NCBI GenBank assembly: GCA_036346255.1
Contig: CM070620.1
Coordinates: 13,876,671 to 13,940,670 of the forward strand
Origin: Ampelocalamus luodianensis
Taxonomy: Eukaryota; Streptophyta; Magnoliopsida; Poales; Poaceae
Length of the DNA stretch: 64,000 nt
Direction: 5' to 3'
A program made the translations under genes and the position numbers. A model generated the notes under the pieces. That model was given only the letters and a program-made list of their open reading frames with translations, had not been told where the DNA came from and did not search any database. The stretch's first letter is position 1. Every line of letters begins with the position of its first letter. Below, piece by piece: positions 12,401 to 24,800 of this stretch.

Positions 12401-13152
12401 GAAAAGCGAATGAATTATGGAACCAATCTATCTACTGAAACATGAGGTTTCAAAAGAACAAAAAAAGGAGTAATTAATCTAGAAAGAATTAGGTGCACGC
12501 TCTCTAGTCTCTACTCTTCACCTAAATTAAAGATAATTCATTCAGGTGAGAATACAAGCTTTAAATGAAGTACTAGTGACTAAAACATGTGACGACCACT
12601 TGCTTTGGATCGAGGCAGGATATGGAAGAAATTCAATTAATGAACAACTAAGAGAGAAATAGAACTGAAGAAGATATAGGACCATTTCATGCAATTTAAA
12701 TCCATTGAAAACAAATTTGGGACTGTAATGCAACTCCCTTTCAAAAAGACAGTTTTCTACTGGGAACCAAAATTTCAAAATCAAGAAACAAAGACTAGAT
12801 TAAGTAAGATCGATATATAGAGAAACCAAGCATGTGCATGTGCATCTCAGAGAGTAGTAGCTCTCTCTGAGGAAAACTCCCATCAAGATCCAAAGTAAGA
12901 CCAGTTGGGAGATGATATGCATGCAGAAACAGAAAAAGGGTTCTTTCTTGGATTGCCTGGTAGGTTTCTCTTCTTCTTCACTGGTGGCGCCGCCGCGGCC
13001 GCCTGGCCAGACCCCGCCGCCATCGCGTTGGGCGGTGCCACAGGAGGCTGCTGGTGCTGCTGCGCAAGCAGCGGCTTAATCTGGTCATGTTGGTCGCCAT
13101 CCCTAATTCCAAATAACGCTGCCACAGCTGCCGCTGATGAATTGGATGCCAT
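6439..13152 (-). CDS. INDETERMINATE DOMAIN (IDD) C2H2 zinc-finger transcription factor
   Basis: A nuclear DNA-binding regulator of the plant IDD family, probably of the clade with maize NAKED ENDOSPERM and Arabidopsis JACKDAW/MAGPIE-type proteins. Coding exons are 13152-12957, 11626-11227 and 7582-6439, giving an uninterrupted 579-residue frame. A KKKR signal lies at residues 59-62. Four zinc fingers follow: C2H2 at 87-107 and 129-157, C2HC at 164-184 and 191-210. The conserved tail motifs MSATALLQKAAQMG (433-446) and TRDFLG (529-534) are present, between Gly/Ser/Asn-rich linkers. The start is the ATG before ASNSSAAA; two codons upstream is only GTG. The exon 2/3 junction is a normal GT-AG and splits an Arg codon. 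The exon 1/2 junction has no in-phase GT; the only in-frame solution is a GC donor (cag/gcaatc) giving NLP-DPDAEV and dropping the GNP usual before DPDAEV. DNA-binding function comes from the family; the exact orthologue is not assigned. Confidence 0.93.
10221..10433. mobile_element. MITE with ~50-bp TIRs in IDD intron 2 (Tourist-like candidate)
   Basis: The arm starting at 10243 (aagttgtctgaaattttc) matches the reverse complement of the arm ending at 10411 (aagttgcctaaaattttc) over roughly 50 bp with few differences. Weaker symmetry extends out to gttaagg/cttaacgg. Flanking TAA/TTAA bases suggest a 3-bp target duplication as in PIF/Harbinger MITEs, but that is not certain. The centre holds two tandem copies of a ~27-bp unit containing atcaatatccaatcatatga. 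Confidence 0.7.
10652..11165. mobile_element. GC-rich insertion with short imperfect terminal repeats in IDD intron 2
   Basis: A ~0.5-kb GC-rich block inside an AT-rich intron. Its left edge gtactcaaattt and the reverse complement of its right edge gtacttaaatct match imperfectly, followed by similar gatttg/ggatccaaat blocks. The Gly/Arg/Ala-rich open frames on the plus strand look like composition artefacts. It may be a non-autonomous DNA element with captured GC-rich DNA; no target duplication was found. Confidence 0.35.
11627..12956 (-). other. IDD intron 1 (1.3 kb), apparent GC-AG intron
   Basis: The acceptor is ctgtatgcag immediately before the Asp-Pro-Asp codons of exon 2. The donor compatible in frame is GC within ctaccag/gcaatcc. 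A 107-codon plus-strand open frame at 12031-12354 lies wholly inside and has no recognised domain. Confidence 0.65.
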
Positions 13153-13860
13153 CGCCACTCAGATTTATCCTTGAAGCTACTCAACAACAGGGAGACCTTT
13201 CCCTTTTGATAGCCCTTCTTTCTCGAACTAGCAAATTTCCCTTCACTAAAACAAATATTACTTTCCAAGTGAGACATGGCAAGAACAAACTCAAGAAAGA
13301 ATCAAGATTGACACTACACAACAATACAACATGCAGGAAGATGTCAGAAAATTCTTTCCCAAGCGAGGAGAGGAAAATACCAAACGGAAAGAGCAAAAAG
13401 AGAAAATTGAAGGGGAGAGGCATACCTATCTCATATGTGTGCTTGTGCCTGAAATCGATCTGATACAACCAAGGAATCGACAAGAAACTGGGAAAAACTC
13501 CAAACGGTTAGGGCTCGTCCGAGATAAACAAAAGAACAAAGTGTGCAGTGAAATCCAACCAAACAGTTGCACTCAAAACAAGAAAAAGCGAAAGAACAAA
13601 AGCTCGCAAACACCCAAACCCACACGTATATAAAAGAACCAAAGCAAAACGAGAGCTTTGTTTCTTCTCCATACCTCTCTCCCTCTCTTGTGCTGCTGCT
13701 ACTCTTCTTGCTTGCTCTTGCTAGTCCTGGTCTAGCAAAGAAGTCGTAACGAGGGAGAAGTGGAGAGGAGTTTATGGAGGAGGCTAAGAAGGTTGTTGTC
13801 TGATTTCTTTCATTTCCTTGTCAAACTTTTCTCTCTCTCCCCTTTTGCTTCCTTCTTTCC
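13153..13860 (-). promoter_or_regulatory. Putative 5' leader and promoter-proximal region of the IDD gene
   Basis: On the sense strand the stretch from about 13860 to 13640 is strongly GA-rich, as typical plant 5' leaders are. It contains agagag/gtatgg near 13670, which could be a donor of a leader intron. The transcription start is not fixed: no convincing TATA box at a suitable distance was seen on the minus strand. Confidence 0.3.
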
Positions 13861-16200
13861 GCACTACTCATTTTCTAGCCCTTTTACTCATTTTCCAAGG
13901 CCTATACGCATACCAGGAAATACATAGAAAGGTAATAAAGTTTCTAGGAACAGCTCAGAGAAAGAAAGAGGACCAAGTGTACAGTTGATGGGAGAGGGGG
14001 GCAAGCTCACGCAGGCAAGCGGTGTCGTCAAGCGGCTTAGGATTGGGTCCACCGACTGTCGGAGCTTACCCCTCTCACACACACATGCACGCATACCATG
14101 CAATAGGGAAATACTTATCGCCGGAAATTTCACGGTAACCGCGGGCAATCGGTGAGGCCGATAAAATTTCAAACCGAGCAGAGAATTTTCAGATTTATCT
14201 AATTTTTTATTAATATACGAAGGAAATTTCTATTTTAATTCAAAAATTAGATAAATTCCATCTTTACATCTAATTTTTTTCAAAAATCAATTAAAAAATT
14301 TCGTCAATTTTTTCTTCAAAAAAGCAGGTAATAGCAGGTTACCGATTCTTTCAATGAGGCCTGATAAAATTTCCAGACCGCTAGAATTTTTCATGCCATG
14401 CACATGGTAAAAAAAATCTTACAATATAACTACACATCTTAATTTACCCACTCTATTTAGGCTGTATGTATTGACATGAAATGGTCAATTAAAGGTGAAG
14501 GAAACTTACACTGGTAGTACATTGCTCATAAATTTGCACATACGTCTTAAACGAATCTAGCCGGCTCATTAAACATGCGTGTAAATATTGTTGTTTTTGA
14601 GGGTCATTTTGGTAATTTCTCAATTTGAGAAAAAACAGAAAATGAAAAAGGAAAGGAAAAAGAGACGGTTGGGCCCATCTGTCGGTGTGAAAGAGGAGAT
14701 AAGGTTGGAGGCTTCGCCAGCCTCATCCACTCGCGCACGATGAGGGTTTCCCTTCTGTGGTGCTTGTGCATGATGGGCATGAGACCCGGGCGGCGGCGGC
14801 TCTGGAGGCACGAGCGGCCCATGTGCCTTGCGTGGCGGCCGTTCATAGCAGCCGGGTTGTTTCCCCCTCGTCTTCCTCTAAAAATGAGAGAGCTCCTTCT
14901 CCTTTTCTGGATTGAAAAAATTACAGTGAGTTTCCCCAATTTCAGTTCATCTTCTTCCTCAATTTGGATTCGATTTTTTTGGGGTTTTGTGAGCCGCTGA
15001 TCTGCCGTGGTTTAACCCGGCTCTGTTGGCGGTGAGGACCGGTTTCTCCTCCGTGCGCATCCTTGTTCCGCTCTTACATTCTCTCCTCTATCGAGTTTGC
15101 GGTGAGGGGATTTGATTGGTGCCTATTGGAGGTGGAGACCGTTCAGCCTTGGATTTATCTCTGTGGGAAGAAGACTTTCAGTTTTTGGTCTCGGTGCTCT
15201 ATGTCCCAAATTGCGAAGATTGGTATTGTATCTTCGTCAACCTCGTCTGTTTTTCGTGGCACAGAGAGGCGATTGGTTTTCTGAGTGAGTGCTTTTTTGG
15301 CGTGCCTTGCCCGGTTCACTGCTCGGTGGTTTTGAGTGTCATCCGCTTTGTGAGTATTTCTATTTTCCATTTTTCGTATTACTTATGCATATGTGTTGTG
15401 CTAGTTGAAGTTTCAAACTATGTCGATTTGATTAACTCTAGCATTGGGAGATATTGCAAAGTGGTGCTGTGGGTTCGGTTTAACTTCTTAATGGGGATGA
15501 TTGTCATATTATGAAATTGAGTTGATAACCATATCAGGCTTGAGCTATTAGTATTGCTTACTGTTGTCAATTTTGTTTCTATCGTCTTGGTCCTGATACT
15601 TTCTATTTTCGACTGTGACTAAATAGAACTTGATCATTTTGTGCTTTGTGACATTATTAATCTACTGTTATCTGATTGGCTTAATTGCTGAAATAGGTAA
15701 TTTCTTTGCACTGTCAGATGATCAATTCTTTGTTTGCCGAACAACTATTGTGCTGATATAGTGATTCCTGTTGCACTGTTAATTACATGCTTCTCTATTG
15801 ATTGAAAGTATATTTTGCTATTTGAAATAATATTTGACATCTTAGTAAAGCATTAATTGAGCTCAAAATCTGATTTAGTGTTATCATATTTAATTAATGA
15901 AGAATGTTGATATAAGTAGCGAGAAGGCCAAGAGTACATCTTGTGTAGCTCTACATATGAGAGCAATAAACAAAATATTAAATCTAAGCATTATACTGAT
16001 TTTAATTGTCCTCATGTTCTACGTCTTGAGTATATTATCATGTTTAAATGACATGGAGGATTTACATATTTATATGTTAATTTTGTCATTTAAATGCTGC
16101 TGAAAATATGTTTAATTGTTATTAATGCTGCTGGAATTAATTTTGAATATTTGCTAAAACTGCTAATTTTACAACAAATATATATACAACATACAACTTA
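13861..16200. other. Unassigned intergenic DNA upstream of the IDD gene
   Basis: At 14100-14400 two similar blocks (ggccgataaaatttcaaaccg and ggcctgataaaatttccagaccg) frame an AT-rich stretch, suggesting an old repeat fragment. At 14640-15530 composition becomes less AT-biased, with open frames up to 132 codons on the plus strand and leader-like sequence, but no domain or consistent splice structure was seen. 15530-16200 is AT-rich with nothing recognised. Confidence 0.4.
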
Positions 16201-19200
16201 ATTAGAGTAGCGTGGTTGTGTCATATCACTTTCAGTTGTCGGACCTTAGGCTTTGAATACCCGAAACTCTATGTGTGTACCGTACTAATCCTATATATGA
16301 TCAGTGACTAATACACACAACTCCAATATTGATAATCACAACCCTACATTCATATGTACCAAATAAAGCGAAAATGGTGTAGAACTTAAGCGATTATAAT
16401 ATTTACATTATATGGGCCGACTGGCCAAATAAAAACTTAAGTAGTACAAGTAGCAGAGTAATAGAGGAAGCAAAATATGTAATAAATCCAATTTTTTTTT
16501 TCCAGCGGCATGCTTATCCAAACCCAAAGGTAATCGATAAGAGACAAGTCCTAGAAAGTCCCGTCACCGAACCCACCGGTTTCAGGTGCGAAGAAGGCGT
16601 CGTCTGGCATAGACTCATCATCTAAGTGTGAACAAAAAAATTAAGCAAGATTGAATATATTGCGTACTCAGCAAGACTTGTAGTGTATCACAAATATTTT
16701 ATACATGCATGGCTTAACAAGGATAAGGCTCTAAGCTACAAGTTATTTTTAGGATTAAGCAAGTTCTGTTTTCAATATCAATACATAGTATTTTGCAACA
16801 GAAGTTTAAAAGAGCAGTTGAATAGGTAAAGGACAACAAGTAAGTAATTGAATAAATAAAAACTTGCAACCCTCCTCGGCTATGAGCAACATCTTATTAC
16901 CAGCCATAGACATGACACTTAACTCATATAACAACAATAAAACCATTCCCTCGTTTTTCAACAAGAAATGTTTTCATGAAAACCAAGACTATACCCATTA
17001 AGACTGCACTAAGCACGCTTATAACTGTGAGTACATCTATTTAAATAGATTTACACTCTGCAGAGGTGTACAACTTTACCCACAACACATGAATTCTTTA
17101 GTTTGTTTAGTATTCATCGATACCACCACTCACTACCTTTAGTAAGCAGTCTAGAGCATGTGTCAAAATATTTACATCATCTAGACCTATCCTTGCACTA
17201 GCCTGGTGAATGAACACCCTCACTTCACCCGGGTACACCCCCTATCTCAGTGAGGCATTCACCGTTGTGTCAGAAGGCTTTGTGCCCAACGCCTCGGTGA
17301 AGGGAGCCCCTTCGAGCAATCACACATGCTCGCACTACTACGGCCTACCAATGTGCAATGCTAGTTTTCGATGACTTAATTAGCTAAGGTTGTCCCATAC
17401 CAGCACATGTGGTTGCACGCTTAGGCTTATATAGGTCTTGCTGGCGTTCGATCCATAATCGACCTAGGCAGGGATCTCCCCCTATCTACTTGTGGGACTC
17501 CTCTCTCACACTTCTCAGAATACAATATAACTCGCCTGCATCACAAACTAAGCTTTTCATTTTTATTTTATATAAAATAATAGAGGTACACTCCTCTGGA
17601 ATTTCTTTTCAAATTCCCAAACTCATATTTAGCATGTCATCCTTTTTAAAAATTTTATTGAAGACTATAGCCTGACTAAGCAATTGTGCGATATTCGCAC
17701 TCGAAATTCCCGAGTTGACATCATCTATTATCTAAATCATAACCTAATAGCTACAACAGTAAGGGAATCAATATTTCAAGGAGGTTCATGCATTGAATAG
17801 AATTATCACTACCGTTATCCCAAACATAGCAATTTTTATATCAAGCATACACGCATGCATAATAGATTTTGCAAAAAGAAGTATAATACTTAAAATAGTA
17901 AGATCAACATGATCAAAAGAGGTTCTTACCTTGCTCTGGTTGCTCTGAATGTGAGAGTGAAGGATCATCGTGAAAATTGTGCGAACAATCAACGTCTACT
18001 TAAAAAAAGAGCCAGAAGCAAATTAAATATAGCAAAGATTGAGCAGATGTTCAAACTCAAGATTGGATAAAAGAAAAGGAATCAGTCAAAAGAATTTGTG
18101 CTTGGCGTCAGCTACGAAGCCTTTCAAGTCTTCCGCCCGGCTGTGCTCTAGATAAATAAGAACTATGTCTTCTACGCACAAAGAAAGAGGCCTACTAGTT
18201 GGAAATGTTTAGTCAATATGCAAAAGCCAATGGGGCAGCTCAGTCAGCTCTCTATTCTTTAGTGACCAGGGTAAACAATCAATTGGGCAATCAGTTTGCT
18301 TATTCAGTTAGCCACGCTAGATTTTCTTTCTAAGATAACTCAAAAGTAATTTCAACGGTAACAAAATCCAATTTTTTTTTTGTATAATCAGGTATTCCAT
18401 GATTTTATATAAATTTAGAAAAAAATAATCATCTCATTTGGAGTTTGTATGCAAAAATTATTAAGGTTTCAATTTGCTTCGGTTTGAAAATTCCAGAAAA
18501 ATAGAAAAGGAGATGTTGAAAATGTATTTTTTCCGAAGTTTACACTTTCCAAAGCAGAGAAAGCATATTCTTCTCTGAGTTCTAATGAGGTTTACGCTTT
18601 CTAGTAAAGAAAATGTATTTTCGTTAGAACTGAAAATAACTTTTCTATTTTTCTCTGATTTTTATTAACTTACACGTGAGGCCTATATGTCAGTGACACA
18701 TTCCTTTGTTTTACTGATTTTTATTTATAAAATGGGAGCGTTCCCACATGTCAGTGACTCAGTTACTAATCATATTTAAAATTAGATTTTTGATTACTTT
18801 TGCAGCCAGTCCCACCTGTCATTGACTGGGTACACTTAACTACTATCATTAAGTGCTAATCAGTGTTTAAACACGTGGGTCCCACTGGAAGAGAGAGAGA
18901 GAATAAAAGTAAGAGTGAGCGCTTGCGTGGCCGAGAGGACAAAGGGCTCGCCGACGGCGAGGCACACGCGGAAAAGCTCGGGGGGAGCCTGGAAAGGGGT
19001 AGAAGGCATCCATACGATGCCAAGGGAGGTGAAAATGGTCGGAGAGGTGGACGGGATCGGTGGCACGACGGCGACGAGTGGCGGAGTTCCTCGGGTTTGC
19101 AATGGCTTTGGTTAAGATGGCTTTCTCTGAGCTAAAGGAGTGGTGCACTGTACTCAGTGAGTCTAGGCGATGCTAATGGGTTGGGCACAGGGACCTAAGG

Positions 19201-20642
19201 TCATCGAAGGTGTGCTAGTGGCATGTAACTGCGGTGGTGCCATGGGTGGCTACGAAGAAAATGGCGTGAACTACTCACCCACTACAACTTGAAGCGCATA
19301 AGGTTCAGAGGCTCACCACGACCACGAGGGTGTAGAAGATGAGGTCAGGGAGGCTCTGGAGTGGTTTGTCGACGACGAGCAGCTCACCACAACAATGGAG
19401 GTGCTATATGAAGCACCGTGTTAGGTTACTGTGGGGTGCTAATGATGGTGTAGACATGAGAAATTAGACCGAGGCTCACCAGGTTTCATGGAAGATTTGA
19501 AATGGCGGCGGTGGCCGTGAATGAGGAAGATGAACATGTAGCTCAGATTCAGGGTGAGATTTCCTGCATTGAGTTGGGGGGAAAGCTTAATAGGGTATGG
19601 AATAGGTGGTGACGCAGTTGGTTTGAGCTTGAACTCACCAGAGCGACGGGAACGTGCTAGCGGGATTCGGTGTGTTCCGGAGCTAAGGATGAAGGCCAAC
19701 ACAATTATTCTACAAGACTCCAGAAGCTGCATTGAGCACAAGAGAAGAATGAGTGACGAACGATGAATTGATGCGAGTGTCGTGGGTGAGGAAGCTCACT
19801 AGAGCAAGAATGGTGCGAGGCGTGCTCACCAGCATCAAGAATACCACGCACATTCCCGCAAAACCAAGGATATATGAGGCTCTGGTTAGTGTGAAATGGA
19901 ACAAGGGTGAGCCGGGGAAGAAGGTGACACGGCCAGAGCTTAACTATGGCAAGGCTTTGCGCGAGAATAATGGCGAGAAGGAAAAGCGGTGGGCAAGAAA
20001 CTCACAGTTGCTCTCAGGTCTCTTTGCTAGCATGGGGTTAGGCGCCATTAAGGTGACGGTTATCATGGGTGGAGCTAGGCGAGGTGACAGGAGCAGTTAG
20101 GGTCCTAAAATGGTGGGCGGTGAAGGAAATCCGCGGGCGAGTGGCGATGCGGGTGAGGGAGCACGCTGGCTAGCGAGGTGAAGCCGAGGTGGAAGACAAC
20201 CTCTGGCAAGCGGGGTCCACTCATCAACGAGCATGGGAGTGAGGGTGGCGTGGGCTAGAGCTGAGCATGAAAGAGATTGGGCCGACTAAGTTTCGGCCCA
20301 AGAGTGGGAGGGAATTTCAAATTCGTTTTTAGATTTTTCCAAACTGGCAAATTCTTTGGTGAATTTTTAAGCCTACCAAATTTATTCAAAATTTTATGAA
20401 TCTTTTTGTAAGGTCTCTTGGCATAGTATAGTTTCTTATGTAATTTTTTCAGGATTTTTTGTCCTCTTTGATTTTCTCAAAATTCTAACAAGTTGCTACT
20501 TGTATGAAATTTCATTATTTGTTTTATACAAAGAGTTCAAAAATCACTCATAAAATTTTTCTATATATAAAAAGCTCATACAAATACTTTCCCATTTATT
20601 TTCACTATGTCTTCCTAAAAATAGAAATTTTGGGATGTTACA
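16200..20642 (-). mobile_element. LTR-type retrotransposon sequence, minus strand (gypsy-like solo LTR or remnant)
   Basis: Read on the minus strand it begins tgtaacatcccaaaattt at 20642, a very common start of grass gypsy-type LTRs, and ends near aggtccgaca at about 16235. It shares blocks with the plus-strand sequence at 22206-25739, including gtacacctctgcag followed by taaatctatttaaatag and the gagtac-type block near the 3' end. No polymerase or gag gene lies inside. The GC-rich centre (about 18860-20300) has open frames in several phases without domains. At ~4.4 kb it is long for one LTR, so it may be composite. Confidence 0.5.
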
Positions 20643-21257
20643 TCTTTGCCCCTCACGGTTTTGGAATATTCTCTAAACAATAAGAGGCTAAACACATGTG
20701 TGATCTTTACATTGATCCAACTACAAAAACTTAAGGTTGAATATGGTAAGGTTAGAAAACAAAGGTAAAATTGACTTGGGACACTATCTATTTGTGGTAT
20801 TTACTGAAACACGCTGCAAATACCATATTCGGATAATGGACACGCAAAATCACATGTATTTGTTAGAAAACAATTTACTGATTAAAATAATATTTCTCGG
20901 AGAGGATAGTGAAATTTCAAATATGCCCTCCCCTCTTCTCTTCTCTCTCGAGGCCGAAGGCTGCACGATGCTATGACCCGTGTCGCGCAACCATGGCCTG
21001 CTAGCCGTGCCCACCGCGCCTACTTGGCCTTCTCTTCTTCCTTCTCATGGCCCATTCCTCCACGTCCTCCACTTCTCTGTCTCTTCGCTTTGGCCCCGTG
21101 CGTACTCGTCGGTTGCACTTGCCGCCAATTGTGCATGCTTGCCATCCACGCTCACTACCACGCGAGATACTTGTGCTCGTCGGTCGCGCTCGCCACCAGA
21201 TCGTTGTGCCCATCGACCGAGCTCGTCACTAGATCCTAATCAAGAGGAGGCGGCGGG
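20643..21257. other. Short unassigned segment between two retroelements
   Basis: AT-rich to about 20900, then GC-rich to 21257. Several overlapping frames are open in the GC-rich half, with Arg/Ser/Ala-rich products and no domain. It is the left flank of the copia element. Confidence 0.4.
21253..21257. repeat. Left target-site duplication (GCGGG) of the copia element
   Basis: Identical to the five bases at 29875-29879 that follow the 3' LTR. Confidence 0.9.
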
Positions 21258-21689
21258 TGTTAGATTTGAATCTTTGTTTAGTTTTTTTGCTTGCCGTATC
21301 CAAGTCTGCTTTGTACAAGGTCAAGTCCGAGTAGTGTACGTAGTAGAAATTGAGTTGGACGTTGAGTCCGTATACTGGTCTTGTAATCAGCCTTTATAAG
21401 GCATAGATGGGTCTTGTAACCATGAGTTAACTTGAGAAGCAATAGAAGAAGGAAAATATAAAAGCTACAGCAGTTGTGCAGCGCAAAATATACGTTCTAT
21501 CTTTCTTGTGTTTGTGAGCTTCTTGCTTCCAGCGTGTATGTGTGTTCATCTGTTGGAACTTGCTACTTGTGTGGAAAGAAGCTAGCAGAAGAGCAGAAGC
21601 AATGAAAGAACATCCGTTTCGCCATGCACCAGGTTCTATCGAGCACCAGGTTCCACTGAGCGAGTGTTACTTCATCGAATCAACTGACG
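21258..21689 (+). repeat. 5' LTR of the copia element
   Basis: 432 bp, beginning TGTTAG and ending ctgacg (ctgaca in the partner). Blocks such as ggtcaagtccgagtagtg, acgttgagtccgtatactgg and cagttgtgcagcgcaa match the 3' LTR at 29438-29874. Confidence 0.93.
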
Positions 21690-21690
21690 A

Positions 21691-21704
21691 TTGGTATCAG
21701 AGCC
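21691..21704 (+). other. Primer-binding site (initiator tRNA-Met type)
   Basis: ttggtatcagagcc lies two bases after the 5' LTR. It contains tggtatcagagc, complementary to the 3' end of plant initiator tRNA-Met and standard for copia elements. Confidence 0.9.
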
Positions 21705-21871
21705 TTGCATTTGATCCAGGGATGCCTCGATCATCTTCCCACTGACCTTCCTGGCCAAGGATACCCAACAACATTGGTGCACATCTGGAAGTGGGATTCG
21801 GCAGTGGCGGCGGTGGGGAAGTGGTGATCCATCTCGTGGTGAGGGAGTCAGGAGGCTCGGTTGTCTACCCA

Positions 21872-24800
21872 ATGCTGAAACGAACCAACCGTGGAGATTG
21901 GGCTCTCGTGATGAGCGTGAGCCTATAGGCACAAGGCCTGTGGGAGGCGATCGACCCTGGTAATGGCGACTACCGTGACGACAGGATGGTGCTATCTGCC
22001 ATATTCCTTGCCATCTCGCCAGAGATACTGTCAATGTTCATTGTCAAGAACACCGCCAAGGATGCATTGGACGCCATCAAGAAATTGTGCATCGGCATCC
22101 AGCATGGACACGAGGCAAAGGCGCAAACACTGCTTAAAGAATTTGAGATGATCAAATTCAAGAACGGTGAGTCAGTGGATGACTTCGCAATGAGTCGCTC
22201 GTGTGTGTCACAGCCCCAACTAATTAAATTAGATTAATATGTATTTCACTAACATGCATTATCAAATTCAAATCATTTCATAATATATTGAAAATCTAAT
22301 TTGAGGTGAACATACACATCAAAATTCAGATTTCACTTCAAATCAGTAATAAAAGTTGTGATCATCATCTGAAATCAATTTATTTAAATACTACATTAAT
22401 TATCAGGAATTAATATAATTTTTCCCAAATGACTTTATTTCATGATTTTAGGAATTTTATTTCTATTTTTAAGCGCTATTCCTGCTCGAATGTGATCGAC
22501 TCATCGTCATCCAACGGTCCCGATTTACATCGTGTCGCGTCACCTTGCCTAGTCAACAACTTGAAGATACTTGGGACAAGTTGGAGGAAGCATGTGTTCA
22601 ATAGCTCAGAGGACTTTCAAATCGGCATAGCTACTTTTGCCGTATTGATCACCGCTCAACTCCGCTAGCCGCTCGGCCTCGGCTCGATCGTCGAGATTAC
22701 TTCCGATAGAAGCGCATTGCTATTCTACATCTTTACCGCTTTATCGGCGCCGCCGCGTGTCGAAATCGCGGCGAGTCGCCGTGAAGCGCGGGACAACCGT
22801 TGTCGATACTCGGACAATGATCGTAGCAAATGATTACGAGTTAATGGCAATCATTAGTAATTAAACGTTGTCTTAAACCTCCTAACTCGCCGCTACTTGC
22901 GGGCCCCCACCCACGTAAAAACAACACGCTTAGTAAAACGTTGGAGCCATTGACGGTGGGCCCAAAATTAAACACGCATGATGTATTGGCGCCATTCCTT
23001 ACACTTGACCGTTGAGGACCGTCCGACGCGACATCGACGGTCCAAATTGGTGGCTTTTCGAACCCCGACACGCCACGATCATGGGCCGCCGATCCGAATC
23101 TACGATCCGCATTCGCTGGAACATTCGGACTTTCAAATGCACTCGATTGTGGACCGTTGATCTTGATCCAACGGCTCAATCGGCTACGAGTTGCGACGCG
23201 CGCCGCCACGCGCGGGCGCCAACAAGCGGGCCCAAGTCGCTGACCACGCCTAGCACGTGGCTCGGTGAGAAAAGTATAAAATGCTTTATGAAATCCGAAA
23301 TCGGTTAATTTACACACTGAGAAATTGTTTTAACTTCTAAAATGCATAACTAAATCATTTTAACTCCAAATCGCATGAAACCACTTATGGAAATTTTCAC
23401 TTTTAGTAAAATTTATATTAAAATTAGTTTCATACATGTCTCTGTAGCAGAGGGCTTTAATTGGAAATTTATTCATCAAAATCATTATATTTACAATAGG
23501 AAAATGGACTGAAATCTTTAAAAATGCATAAGTAATTATTGAACCTCCAAAACAAAGTGAGACCACTTTTGATAATTTTCATTTTCAGTGAACTTAATTC
23601 TAAAGATGGTCTCCACATTACCTCACACGAAACTATATTTGGGGAGGACATAATCTTTAACTCTATTATTGTTACACTATAAAAGGTCGATAACTTTGAA
23701 AATACATAACTAAATCATAAAGACTCCAAAAGGACAAACTCAACTGTTTTTAGCTTATAATAATATTGCCTATTTATCTATGTAATCCATGTACTCGCTA
23801 ATGTTCTACAAAATTTCACTTCATAATTAAATTACATAATGACGCTTGTTGAAATCAAATTCAAACTATTATAACTTTCATATACTAAATCAAAATGAAA
23901 TAATTCTTTCACCAGAAATCATTTAAAATCATGATCTAACTATTGTAGAAAAATCATGCATTTTTGAGCATTTTGGTTTTTGAGTTGTTTTCTCAGTATT
24001 TATTTGATGTTATAATTATATAGATCCCGAGCATATTGATATCGACACTTACGCTACCGAGAGTGAGCAGCTACTGTACCAGCAAGGCAAGCATCATTGA
24101 ACTTTCTTTTGCATCATATTTGATCCCGCTTTGGTTAAGATAGTGCAATGATAATTGCTTGCATGCTATTTTGATTATGTCAATATTTTTGTGATGTGTA
24201 GTTTAGTTATGTCCTATGCTTGAGGTTAATCTTGAATTATGCCAACTCCTGTATGCTTAAGATAGGATGTGTGAATTATGGGTTATAGAATTGCTTAGCC
24301 ATGCAAGTCTAGATACTGTAGTTCGATCGTCTGAATAACCCATGGTTTTGGGATAAACACAACTCTTACTTTATGTTTTTACTTCAGATTTTTGTAGCTG
24401 TTTTATGAGACAAATTTTGTCATTTTAAATGGGCTTCTTGGTCCGACAAGTGTTGGTTAGTGATGGTGCTTTGTGCACGAGCATTGGGTAAGTGAAAGGA
24501 CTTGTCCGACAATTAAGGACCGAACTTTGGGTACTGGCTGCTCAAGCAACACTCGCCGCCACGCGGGTTGGGAGCCGTATGGTTAAGTAGGGGAGGGTTT
24601 TATTGTGTTAAGTCCTTGGTGGTGTAAGGGCATAGCGACTGTGAAATCCTATGTTCCTTAGGAGCCGATGTAATCCTTTATAGTGTGCAAGAGAGCGCCA
24701 ATTCTTTTGTTTTGATTGCATCAGATTTCCAATATAACTTGTGAGCCCCTAGCAAGTGCTATCGACGCTTGTACTAGGCAAGGAACCATCTCACAAGGGG

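Noticed and set aside
15116..15514. 132-codon frame that might be a small gene upstream of the IDD gene
   Set aside because: Cys/Val/Phe-rich, no domain, overlapping frames are equally open; not enough to call a gene.
23330..23750. Periodic tgcataactaaatcat blocks as a possible independent satellite
   Set aside because: Only about three diverged copies, lying within the nested LTR, so treated as part of it.
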